In this document: positions 1 to 6,226 of the stretch, one piece after another | Layout of the letters: the number at the start of each line of letters is the position of its first letter | Numbering within the stretch: position 1 is the first letter of the stretch | Assembly: GCA_023230425.1 (NCBI GenBank) | Contig: JALNXI010000041.1 | Coordinates: 1-11,496 of the forward strand | Reading direction: 5' to 3' | Source of the DNA: Methanoculleus sp. | GTDB lineage: Archaea > Halobacteriota > Methanomicrobia > Methanomicrobiales > Methanoculleaceae | Length of the DNA: 11,496 nt | Translations under genes and position numbers: made by a program | The notes under the pieces: model-generated | Told to the model about the DNA's origin: nothing | Seen by the model: only the letters and a program-made list of their open reading frames with translations | Database searches by the model: none

Positions 1-183
1 CGGAACGCTTGCAGGCGGCATCGCCGCTGGGGCCACGGTCTGCACGCCGCCACCCGGTGCACTGTTCAGGTGTGCCGTACAGAGTTCGTTGAGCCATTCA
101 GACCGGGACATACCCAGGGAGTCGCACATTCTGTCGATCGCCTTCACGAGGTCATCGTGCATCGTGACCGAGTATCGCACCAT
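1..183 (-). CDS. Ribbon-helix-helix (CopG/Arc-type) regulator, 3' end off the left edge
   Basis: Reading minus from an ATG at 183, an open frame of 61 codons runs off the window edge. It begins MVRYSVTMHDDLVKAIDRMC, followed by DSLGMSRSEWLNELCTAHL. This is the ribbon-helix-helix pattern: a short beta strand with alternating residues (RYSVTM, residues 3-8), helix A (DDLVKAIDRMCDSLG), then a turn with the typical SRSEWL start of helix B. The rest, from residue ~45, is a Pro/Ala/Gly-rich tail (SAPGGGVQTVAPAAMPP). Such proteins bind DNA as dimers through the paired strands and usually act as repressors, as antitoxins or in plasmid and virus control. Upstream is a palindromic site at the expected transcription start, which suggests autoregulation. 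The partner, if any, lies beyond the edge. The family call is from visible motifs; the target is unknown. Confidence 0.8.
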   Translation of the reverse strand, partial: MVRYSVTMHDDLVKAIDRMCDSLGMSRSEWLNELCTAHLNSAPGGGVQTVAPAAMPPASVP

Positions 184-193
184 ATATACAGTT

Positions 194-228
194 ATGTGGT
201 GCAGGACATTATCTTTTTGATTTATTTC
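194..228 (-). promoter_or_regulatory. Promoter and candidate operator of the RHH regulator
   Basis: On the minus strand, GAAATAAATC (219-228) is a good archaeal TATA-like element about 40 bases before the ATG, so transcription should begin near 198. Exactly there, 194-209 reads ATGTGGTGCAGGACAT on the plus strand. Its outer ATGT/ACAT and central TGCA are symmetric, so 12 of 16 positions obey dyad symmetry. A dyad over the start of transcription is what an autorepressing RHH dimer would need. The TATA and the dyad are seen; the binding is inferred. Confidence 0.45.
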
Positions 229-317
229 GCACCGGACCTCGGGAAAATGCACCGATTCCGGTGCTGGAGACTCCAGGAGCAGGCGGAGAGGTGGTGAAGG
301 ACGCCGACCCCGGGGGA

Positions 318-340
318 GGAGCGCACCGGATTTGAACCAG
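318..340 (-). other. tRNA 3'-end-like remnant (possible attachment-site scar)
   Basis: The minus strand here contains CTGGTTCAAATCCGG, matching a T-arm: a TTCAAAT loop closed by CTGG/CCGG with one G-U pair. It is followed by GCGCTCC, in the place of an acceptor strand. No matching 5' acceptor, D-arm or anticodon arm is visible upstream, so this is not a complete tRNA. Archaeal integrative elements often use tRNA 3' ends as attachment sites and leave such fragments. A chance match is possible. Confidence 0.25.
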
Positions 341-382
341 AACGGCCAGTGCCGGTTCGTCGCCGATGGTGCCGGAGGTGCC

Positions 383-756
383 GTGCCGGATGTGGATCTC
401 CCGCTCACAACAGGTGAGGTGCACCGGTCTATCACCCCGGTCATGCCGGAGCAGGAGGTTACGCCCGGCGGGATCGCGGTGACCTTCGCCGCGAACAATC
501 TCGCCCCCGTTTCTGCTTCACCCGCGACCTCCTCCCGCTTCTCCCACAGAGCGCCCCGGCGAGGGTCGTCAACGTCGCTTCGATCGCCCACCCGAGCGTG
601 CGGTCGGTCGAACGGGAGAACCTTCCGGGCTTTGAGGACGACGACGCCTACTCCGCGTCAATACCTGGATCCGGAGGTCCGGGAGTTGGGGCTCGACCTC
701 ACCAGAACGGGGCGATGATGACCCGAAAGCATATACCGGATGAAGGAGAGCCGTAA
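383..756 (+). pseudogene. Decayed short-chain dehydrogenase/reductase fragment with two frameshifts
   Basis: A short-chain dehydrogenase can be followed across three frames. From ~383 to 508 one frame reads VDLPLTTGEVHR, then PEQEVTPGGIAVTFAANN and LAP. Bases 510-518 give FLL in a second frame. From 520 a third frame reads TRDLLPLLPQSAPARVVNVA, SIAHPSVRSVERENLPGF and AYSAS. Removing one C from the run at 504-508 and the C at 519 restores LAPFLLTRDLLPLL, the usual SDR strand and helix before the (V)VNVAS strand. The catalytic Tyr survives (AYSAS), but the YxxxK lysine is replaced by Ile. The N-terminal TGxxxGIG nucleotide site and everything after the active site are missing. The third frame stops at 754-756. 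Functional SDRs are about 250-300 residues, so this is a broken internal remnant. Confidence 0.65.
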
Positions 757-772
757 CCCTCCCGGTACCGGG
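724..772 (+). promoter_or_regulatory. Promoter and palindrome before the zinc-ribbon gene
   Basis: CGAAAGCATATAC at 724-736 resembles an archaeal BRE plus TATA element, which predicts transcription from about 757-760. A perfect 12-base palindrome, CCCGGTACCGGG, lies at 761-772, directly at or after that point and 25 bases before the ATG of the zinc-ribbon gene. It could be an operator or a small leader structure. Function is inferred only from position. Confidence 0.35.
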
Positions 773-797
773 CAGTGAACACACGGAGGAAGATCGT

Positions 798-971
798 ATG
801 AAACGTGAGTTGAAAGGTGAGGGGAAAGAGGAGACGAAAGAGTACTGGTGCGAGATATGCGGTGCGGCCTGTGATGAGATCACCGAAGAGACGTTTCCCG
901 ACCTGAGAAAGGCCCGGACACTCTGTCCTGACTGCAGGAAGTCCTACGATGAGTCCTGCAGGCTGCGGTAG
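798..971 (+). CDS. Small zinc-ribbon protein (57 residues)
   Basis: The frame runs ATG (798) to TAG (969-971), with a strong Shine-Dalgarno GGAGG at 785-789, eight bases before the start. The protein has a charged N-terminus rich in Lys and Glu (residues 1-15). A two-knuckle zinc site follows: CEIC at 18-21 and CPDC at 43-46, with extra Cys at 25 and 54. Two CxxC knuckles about 21 residues apart are typical of a treble-clef or zinc-ribbon mini-protein. Such proteins in archaea often touch nucleic acid or serve as adaptors, but nothing here fixes a partner or substrate. It is transcribed alone and converges on the large HEAT-repeat gene 108 bases away. The good ribosome site and clean Cys spacing make it a real gene despite its size. 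Confidence 0.75.
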   Translation: MKRELKGEGKEETKEYWCEICGAACDEITEETFPDLRKARTLCPDCRKSYDESCRLR

Positions 972-981
972 TGCGGCAGAC

Positions 982-1006
982 CCTCTTCCTGCGGGGCAGG
1001 AGGAGG
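982..1006. terminator. Hairpin between convergent genes, possible terminator
   Basis: CCTCTTCCTGC (982-992), a GGG loop and GCAGGAGGAGG (996-1006) form an 11-pair stem with one G-U pair on the plus-strand RNA. It begins 11 bases after the zinc-ribbon stop and faces the end of the HEAT-repeat gene at 1080. No T-run follows on either side, so it is not a classic terminator. It may instead stabilise 3' ends. A smaller GCCGG/CCGGC hairpin lies at 1029-1042. Confidence 0.4.
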
Positions 1007-1079
1007 TGCACGGCGAAGGGCAGGACGGGCCGGCTTCCCGGCAGGAAGAGCACTCCGCCTCTCCCCCGGTTCGCACTGC

Positions 1080-4000
1080 CTACCGGCACTCTCCAGTGCG
1101 TCCGCGGATCTTCTCCACCGCCTCCTCTGCGGCCCTCTGGACGTACCAGTCCTCATCGCTGAAGATGCCCCTGAGGGCCTCGACCGCCCGTGCATCCCCG
1201 ATCTCGGAGAGCACGTCCGCAGCACGCTTCCTGACGTCGCTGTCCCGATCGCCGAGTGCGGATATGGTCGGCCCCATGGCCGGGGCCCCTATGGCGACAA
1301 GCGCCGCGGCGGCCTCCCGCCGGATGCTGTAGTAGTCGTCGTGGAGGAGGTCCATGAGGGCAGGGACCGCGCGGGGATCGCACACCTCGCCGAGAGCCTT
1401 TGCCGCCCGCCGCCGGATGCTGTCGTCGCGGTCGTTGAGCACCCGCAGCAGTGGCTCGACCGCGAGCGAGCCCATCCGGGTGAGATCGCTCCACCGCTCC
1501 TTCGCGATCAGGTAAAGGGCCATCTCCTCCTCCTCCGGGCCCGGTGACCAGCCCAGGCGGTCGAGGGCGTCCGCAGCCCCGGCACGGACACGGAAATGGC
1601 CGTCAGCAAGCGCACCGGGGAGCAGCCTTCCCGCGGGCTCGCCGACCAGCACGAGGGCCGCCACCGCACCCTTCCGGGCTGCATCGTTTCCCTCCTCAAG
1701 GACGGACAGGAGCGCCTCGACTGCCATCTCGCCCATCATACCGAGCGCCCGCACAACTACGCGCCCCACACGCGAGTCCCCATGCAGGAGCGTATCTGTG
1801 AGCGGCTCGAGGGCAGCCGGGTTTCCGATCTTGCCGAGCGCTGCGGCCGCTCCCATCTGGACCGCCGGAGGGCCGCTGCGGAGAGCCCGGACCAGCGGCT
1901 CGACAGCGGGGTCCCCGATACCGACAAGCGCCCGCGCCGCTCCCAGGCGGGTATGCCAGTCGCGGTCCTGGAGGGCATCGATGAGCGGCACGACCGCCGC
2001 CTCCCCGATCATCTTGAGCGCCTCGACCGCCTTTCTCCGCTCGCCGTCCTGCTCATCATGCAGTTCATGGATCAGTCTCATGACCGCAGGCGCTCCAATC
2101 ATGCCGAGCGCCCGCGCCGCACCCATCTGAATTGCACTATCAGGGTCGTTGAGCGTCCGGATCAGCGGCTCGACAGCGCCGGACCCAATCTCCGCAACGG
2201 AAGTCCACTGCTCCTTTGCAATCAGGTAGTTGACCGTCTCACCTTCGGTCTCCGGCACCCATCCGACCCTTCCAAGAGCCTCCGCGGCGCCCAGCCGTAC
2301 GCGGTAACGCTCATCCTGAAGCGCCTCCCTGAGCTCGGTGACAGCCTGTCTGCCGACCCGGATGAGCGTATCGATCGCCTCCAGCCGGATAGTGTCGTCC
2401 GGGTGCCCCAGTGCCCCGATGAGCGGGCCGATGGACACATCCCCGAGATCGATGAGCACGTCCCCGGCCCTCTGCCGGACCAGAGCATCACCGTTCGCGA
2501 GCGCGAGAACCAGCGCGTCGACGGAAGGTTCCCCCATCGCTATCAGAACATCCGCTGCAACCTGCCTGCTATCAGAGCGTCCGAGAGCCGTGATGAGAGC
2601 ACCGGCAGCAGGACCTCCGATCCGGACCAGCGCCCCGGCGGCTGCCCGGCGGAGCGTCTCCTCGTCCAGGGCACGGATCAGGGGTTCCACAGCCGCCTCC
2701 CCGATCCGCACCAGTATATCACCCACCGGCCCCTGATGAGCCTCTTCGCCGAGCAGGCGGACCAGGGGGGGAGCCGCAGGGGCCCCGATGCGGGCAAGAG
2801 ACTCCGCCGCCCCCACCTGTACCCCCGTATCACGATCGGCGAGCCGCGCCACCAGAAGGTCGACGGCAGGGGCTCCGAGACCCGCGACGTCGGGCCACTG
2901 CTGCAGCGCGATCAGGTACACAGCCTGCTCCTCCACCCCCGGGGGAACCCAGCCAGCCCTCTTGAGGATCATGGCAGCCCCCATACGGATCCGGGCATTC
3001 TCGTCCCCGAGTGCTTCAACAAGCGGTTCATGTGCAGCGTCGCCAATCCCGGTGAGCGCAGCCGTCGCCCCCGCTTGTCCATCGCCGTCCTCGCCGAGGA
3101 GGGGGATGAGGGCGCCTATCGCAGGCGCACCGATGCCGACCAGGGCGTCGACGGCCTTCCGGTGGAGGCGGCCGCCGTCGCTCCTGACGATTTCGACGAT
3201 GGCCGGGACAGCCTCATGCGCCCCGAGCCTGCCCAGAACCTCGACAGCATTCTCCCGGGCGGCGTCGGTCCCCCCCTCGAGCAGCGCAAGAGCCGGGGCG
3301 ACGGCAGGTCTCCCGATGGCAACGAGTGCATCCGCCGCCGCCGGGGCAACGACACTGTCAGCGAGGGCACCTACGAGCGGCCCTACAGCCGCAGAAAGAC
3401 CGATCTCGCCGAGTGTCGCCGCAGCCTCGCTGCGTATTTGGTCGTCGTCACCATTGAGCGTCCGGATCAGGGGAACGACCGCCGGAGCACCCATCAGGGC
3501 AAGTTCCACCCACTGCTCCCGGGCAATCAGGTACCACGCCCGCTCGGCGTCACTCCAGGGTTCCCAGCCCATCCCGTCCAGAATATCGGCGACATGACCA
3601 CGGACCCTGGACCGGCCGGCTGTCAGCGCCTGGATCAGGGGCGGGATCGCCGCCTCCCCGAGCGCACCGAGGACCTCCCTGAGCGCCCCCTGCGCCTCCC
3701 CATCCGGGCTGTCCAGAGCCTGGATGCATGCCTCCGCTGCCGGCTCCCCGATCTTGAGTATGGCCGTCGCCGCTGCGCTGCAGAGAGACGGGTCGGAGAG
3801 CAGCCGGATGAGCGAACCGACCGCGGGGGATCCGATCTCCGCGAGCGCCATGACCACGAGCCGCCGGACCTCATTGTCTGCTTCGTGCAGTAGATCGACC
3901 AGGGGGCCGACTGCGACCTCCCCGACCTCCCCGAGGGTCCGGGCGGCATTCCACCATGCCTCCCTGTCCGGAGATTTTAGGATGCCGATGAGGGGGCCGA

Positions 4001-5240
4001 CCGCGGCCTCGCCATACTCCGCAACATCAAGCCACGCCTCGCCGGCGATGAGATACCGGATCGCCCCGGCGTCGTCGGGCGGCCTCCACCCGAGTTCCCG
4101 GAGAACCCCTGCAACAGATCTCCGGATGTTCCCATCGGGGGCATCAAGGGCCCCGACAAGGGAGGGAACCGCCTCGTCCCCGATCTCCCGGAGCGCGTAG
4201 AGAGAGCCGAACTGCACATCGCCATCATCTCCGGCGAGCGCTGCGATGAGGGGCGGCACAGCGGGCCCCCCGATACGCACGAGCGTGGCGGCAGCCCCGG
4301 TCTGCGCCGCATCGTCCCCGAGCGCGGCGATCAGCGCCGGGATTGCCTCTTCACCCATCAAGGCGAGGGCTTCGGCGACGCACCACCGCCTCCCGTCGTC
4401 CGCACGAGCGAGGGCCCGGATCAGGGGAGCCACGGCATCGGTTCCGCGCTTGGCGACGGCATCCATGGCGCGTCCCCGGACTTCAGCATCTGCACTGCCA
4501 AGGTCGTCGATGAGCGACTCCACCGGGCGGTCCTCATGCGGGGCAAAAACCGCAGTCACCGGTTCATCGGAGCCGGGATCATCCTCCGTCAGGCAGGCAT
4601 CGAGTTCGATGATCCCGGGAGACGGTTCATCAGCCCCGCCGTCGAACCCGAGCAGTCTCATGAGTTCCTCATCGCTGAGGGACTCGGAGCGCGGGGTAGA
4701 TCGGTCATCCGGAGGAGGCTCCGGAAGTTCATCCGGATCGCCGGACACACCGTCGTCCGGGCCGTGCCGGGGAGGAAGGTCCGGAAGCGTCTCAGCCTCG
4801 CCCAGGGAGGCGGCACTCTCGAACCGCCGGAGACCTTCGGGGATCTTTTCCGGCCTCTCAAGGACGTCCGTCTCACCATCGGTCCCGGCGTGCTCACCCG
4901 GGGGTGACATGTCGTTCTCTTCAATGCGTCGCCTTATCCATCGCCTGAAGAAAGAACGCCCGTCCGACCCGAGTATCCCGGGAAGGCCCACGATGGGACA
5001 GAGGGTCTCAACCACCGGAGCCACCTCGATTCCAGTCACCGTGTAGAAGAGGAGGAAGGCGAGAACTACAACCCCGGAGATCGCACACGCCAGGGCGCAC
5101 AGCACCCGCCTGCGATCCCTGCCGGGCCCGGGCACGCACCCGCCCGCACAATCCATCCGCTCTGTCGCCACACCACCAATTCCGGTTGTGGAATCAACGA
5201 GAGGGGCGTCCCGGGATGCCTGTGAGGCCTCGGCGCACAT
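1080..5240 (-). CDS. Giant membrane-anchored HEAT-repeat protein (PBS-lyase-type HEAT)
   Basis: The start is the ATG at 5240 (MCAEASQ), giving 1386 residues. A TTG 18 codons upstream is in frame, but the bases between hold the TATA box. After a basic stretch (RDRRR) comes a strong membrane helix at residues 47-68, then a second hydrophobic segment at ~73-91, then RSFFRRWIRRR. By the positive-inside rule this is a hairpin anchor with both ends in the cytoplasm. Residues ~108-232 are an acidic, proline-rich linker. From 238 to 1378 I count 34 HEAT repeats of 28-31 residues, of the form VxPLIxALxDxxxxVRxxAAxALxxIGxxA. Repeats 5, 10, 16, 23 and 30 carry an insert, GWxP...YLIAxxxW. HEAT solenoids are protein-binding scaffolds. 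No catalytic domain is visible, so an enzymatic lyase role is unlikely. The partner is unknown. It is transcribed alone. Confidence 0.92.
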   Translation of the reverse strand: MCAEASQASRDAPLVDSTTGIGGVATERMDCAGGCVPGPGRDRRRVLCALACAISGVVVLAFLLFYTVTGIEVAPVVETLCPIVGLPGILGSDGRSFFRRWIRRRIEENDMSPPGEHAGTDGETDVLERPEKIPEGLRRFESAASLGEAETLPDLPPRHGPDDGVSGDPDELPEPPPDDRSTPRSESLSDEELMRLLGFDGGADEPSPGIIELDACLTEDDPGSDEPVTAVFAPHEDRPVESLIDDLGSADAEVRGRAMDAVAKRGTDAVAPLIRALARADDGRRWCVAEALALMGEEAIPALIAALGDDAAQTGAAATLVRIGGPAVPPLIAALAGDDGDVQFGSLYALREIGDEAVPSLVGALDAPDGNIRRSVAGVLRELGWRPPDDAGAIRYLIAGEAWLDVAEYGEAAVGPLIGILKSPDREAWWNAARTLGEVGEVAVGPLVDLLHEADNEVRRLVVMALAEIGSPAVGSLIRLLSDPSLCSAAATAILKIGEPAAEACIQALDSPDGEAQGALREVLGALGEAAIPPLIQALTAGRSRVRGHVADILDGMGWEPWSDAERAWYLIAREQWVELALMGAPAVVPLIRTLNGDDDQIRSEAAATLGEIGLSAAVGPLVGALADSVVAPAAADALVAIGRPAVAPALALLEGGTDAARENAVEVLGRLGAHEAVPAIVEIVRSDGGRLHRKAVDALVGIGAPAIGALIPLLGEDGDGQAGATAALTGIGDAAHEPLVEALGDENARIRMGAAMILKRAGWVPPGVEEQAVYLIALQQWPDVAGLGAPAVDLLVARLADRDTGVQVGAAESLARIGAPAAPPLVRLLGEEAHQGPVGDILVRIGEAAVEPLIRALDEETLRRAAAGALVRIGGPAAGALITALGRSDSRQVAADVLIAMGEPSVDALVLALANGDALVRQRAGDVLIDLGDVSIGPLIGALGHPDDTIRLEAIDTLIRVGRQAVTELREALQDERYRVRLGAAEALGRVGWVPETEGETVNYLIAKEQWTSVAEIGSGAVEPLIRTLNDPDSAIQMGAARALGMIGAPAVMRLIHELHDEQDGERRKAVEALKMIGEAAVVPLIDALQDRDWHTRLGAARALVGIGDPAVEPLVRALRSGPPAVQMGAAAALGKIGNPAALEPLTDTLLHGDSRVGRVVVRALGMMGEMAVEALLSVLEEGNDAARKGAVAALVLVGEPAGRLLPGALADGHFRVRAGAADALDRLGWSPGPEEEEMALYLIAKERWSDLTRMGSLAVEPLLRVLNDRDDSIRRRAAKALGEVCDPRAVPALMDLLHDDYYSIRREAAAALVAIGAPAMGPTISALGDRDSDVRKRAADVLSEIGDARAVEALRGIFSDEDWYVQRAAEEAVEKIRGRTGECR
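1107..4529 (-). repeat. 34-unit HEAT repeat array with five periodic enlarged units
   Basis: This is the repeat-coding part of the large gene. Each unit is about 84-93 bases. The five enlarged units contain the codons for YLIA starting (Tyr codon top base) at 4055, 3533, 2918, 2228 and 1514, and each is followed a few codons later by a conserved Trp. The steps between them are 5, 6, 7 and 7 repeats. Four plain repeats precede the first enlarged unit and four follow the last. Units have diverged enough that this is a protein-level repeat rather than a recent DNA duplication. Confidence 0.85.
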
Positions 5241-5262
5241 AAGGAGAACTCTACGTCTGAAA

Positions 5263-5280
5263 ATTAAATATGTTTGTTTT
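5263..5280 (-). promoter_or_regulatory. TATA promoter of the HEAT-repeat gene, leaderless
   Basis: On the minus strand, AAAACAAACA is followed by TATTTAAT (5263-5270). The centre is 26-27 bases before the ATG at 5240, so transcription should start at or next to the start codon itself. The bases just before that ATG read AGAGTTCTCCTT, which has no Shine-Dalgarno sequence. Both facts favour a leaderless mRNA and rule out the upstream TTG start. Confidence 0.6.
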
Positions 5281-5360
5281 CTGTGCCCCACCAATAAGAT
5301 AATTATTAAATACTATTTGTAATCGATCCGGGCCAGGGTGGCAACCTTCCTCTTCCCCTT

Positions 5361-5376
5361 CAGCCAGACCCGGAAG
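5361..5376. repeat. 16-base direct repeat, copy 1
   Basis: CAGCCAGACCCGGAAG is identical to the copy at 5457-5472, exactly 96 bases away (32 codons). On the minus strand both copies encode FRVWL in the same frame, so it looks like the core of a diverged in-frame tandem duplication inside the extension. Confidence 0.7.
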
Positions 5377-5456
5377 CCCTCCCCCGGGGCCTGGACCGGA
5401 TCCTGGACGTATCGATGAGCAGCGATCTGGGTCGCCGGCCAGCCGATTCGGGCCTG

Positions 5457-5472
5457 CAGCCAGACCCGGAAG
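5457..5472. repeat. 16-base direct repeat, copy 2
   Basis: This is the second copy of CAGCCAGACCCGGAAG, five bases beyond the TGA of the DUF6573-HTH gene. Its flanks resemble copy 1 only weakly at the protein level (later ATQIAAHR against ATLARIDYK). Confidence 0.7.
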
Positions 5473-5477
5473 ACCGA

Positions 5478-6083
5478 TCAGAAGCCTTCGTTCATGAGCC
5501 GCTCAAGTTCCGAACGCTTGATTCGCCAGGACCCCCCGCACTTGACCGCCGGGATCCGCTCTTCCCTGATGAACTCACGGATTCGGCCGGGGGTGAAGTT
5601 CAGGGTCGAGGCAACATCGTCAACAGTGAGCATCGCATCGCCTGCGCTATGGTGGCTGCCGCACCCGATCGTCTCCCAGTCCTCATCCGGCAGCATGATG
5701 GTGATGACCGGTTCGCCGTCATCTCCCGGGGAGACCGCGGCCCTGAAGGTGAGTGTGGGGACGAGGCCGTTGAGGTAGATGCTGGCCTGGAACTCGAACT
5801 CCCCTTCGGTCGTCGTACGGGCTTTATCCCTGAACGCATGAAGGGTGTCCCATAAGTTCTCCGTAACGGTCTCCTGCGGTATGTTCGGAAACGGCACCAT
5901 GCTCTGCGCGGCCCGTGCCGAGACCGCAAGGGGAAAGGTGATACCTATGTCCCTCCCCATACGGGTGATCTCGATTAAGTCCCCATCATCGATAGCATCC
6001 CTGCGTGTCTTTCTCTGCTGGTCCGGGTCCGCCAGCCCCCAGGTCTCGGCCGGTGTCCGTAATCGCACTTTTCGTATCTCCAT
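5478..6083 (-). CDS. DUF6573-like protein fused to an excisionase-type HTH domain
   Basis: The protein is 201 residues from the ATG at 6083, with GGAGAG (6093-6098) nine bases upstream. Residues ~25-60 (RRDAIDDGDLIEITRMGRD, then IGITFPLAVSARAAQ) match the hallmark of DUF6573: AxxDGxLxxxTxxxxxxGxxxPxAxx. I know that family as small proteins mostly on plasmids and phages. Residues 100-132 form beta strands. Residues 151-198 (MLTVDDVASTLNFTPGRI... and GGSWRIKRSELERLM) are a MerR/excisionase-like helix-turn-helix of the HTH_17 type, with the GGSWRIKRSEL wing. DUF6573 proteins normally lack this DNA-binding part, so the fusion is unusual. It probably acts as a DNA-binding regulator or excision factor of a mobile element. 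The frame continues beyond its TGA. Domain calls are from motif memory. Confidence 0.75.
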   Translation of the reverse strand: MEIRKVRLRTPAETWGLADPDQQRKTRRDAIDDGDLIEITRMGRDIGITFPLAVSARAAQSMVPFPNIPQETVTENLWDTLHAFRDKARTTTEGEFEFQASIYLNGLVPTLTFRAAVSPGDDGEPVITIMLPDEDWETIGCGSHHSAGDAMLTVDDVASTLNFTPGRIREFIREERIPAVKCGGSWRIKRSELERLMNEGF

Positions 6084-6140
6084 GGATCATATCTCTCCGG
6101 GGTAATTTCGCGCTCTTCTCTACCACTATAGGGAAATTGA

Positions 6141-6190
6141 TCATAAAAGATTTACCAAATATTTCGCGATATTTTGCGATTTCTTTCGCG
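6141..6190 (-). promoter_or_regulatory. Promoter of the HTH gene with inverted and helically phased repeats
   Basis: The minus-strand CTTTTATGAT at 6141-6150 is the best TATA-like element, predicting a start near 6121 and a ~38-base leader with a Shine-Dalgarno. Directly upstream lies an inverted repeat, AAATAT-TTCGCG-ATATTT (6157-6174). On the plus strand ATTTCGCGAT (6161-6170) and ATTTTGCGAT (6171-6180) repeat at 10 bases, followed by a third TTTCGCG (6184-6190). Repeats one helical turn apart suit cooperative binding on one face of the DNA. The HTH protein itself is the obvious candidate ligand. Confidence 0.4.
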
Positions 6191-6226
6191 TTAAAGGCTT
6201 TTTTTGAGAACCCGGCAAGTGAAATG

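Larger units (their letters stand above)
5313..5477 (-). pseudogene. In-frame coding-like extension beyond the TGA of the DUF6573-HTH gene
   Basis: After the TGA at 5478-5480 the same minus frame stays open for 54 codons and ends at a TAG (5313-5315). It contains no start codon, so it cannot be an independent gene. The composition is that of a coding region here: by hand count 45 of 54 codons end in G or C. It begins SVFRVWLQARIGWPATQ and ends EGFRVWLKGKRKVATLARI then DYK. The AT-rich stretch expected after a gene begins only after the TAG. The simplest reading is that the upstream gene once ended at the TAG and acquired a nonsense codon. Stop-codon readthrough is the alternative. I do not recognise the domain. 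Confidence 0.5.

Noticed and set aside
1596..3893. A 765-codon plus-strand open frame opposite the HEAT-repeat gene (with others at 2788-3597 and 4246-5046).
   Set aside because: It is an antisense shadow: the GC-rich repeated codons of the HEAT array avoid stops on the other strand. Its translation is low-complexity and Arg/Pro-rich, with no recognisable domain, start site or promoter.
1107..4529. DNA-level tandem repeat or CRISPR-like array.
   Set aside because: The regular periodicity is explained by HEAT repeats in the protein; units vary in sequence and length and there are no identical repeats with unique spacers. No CRISPR array is visible anywhere in the window.
6124..6134. CACTATAGGGA, identical to part of the phage T7 promoter.
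   Set aside because: Only the 3' 11 bases match and the essential upstream part is absent, so a chance match in an A/T-rich stretch is more likely than a phage promoter or vector trace.
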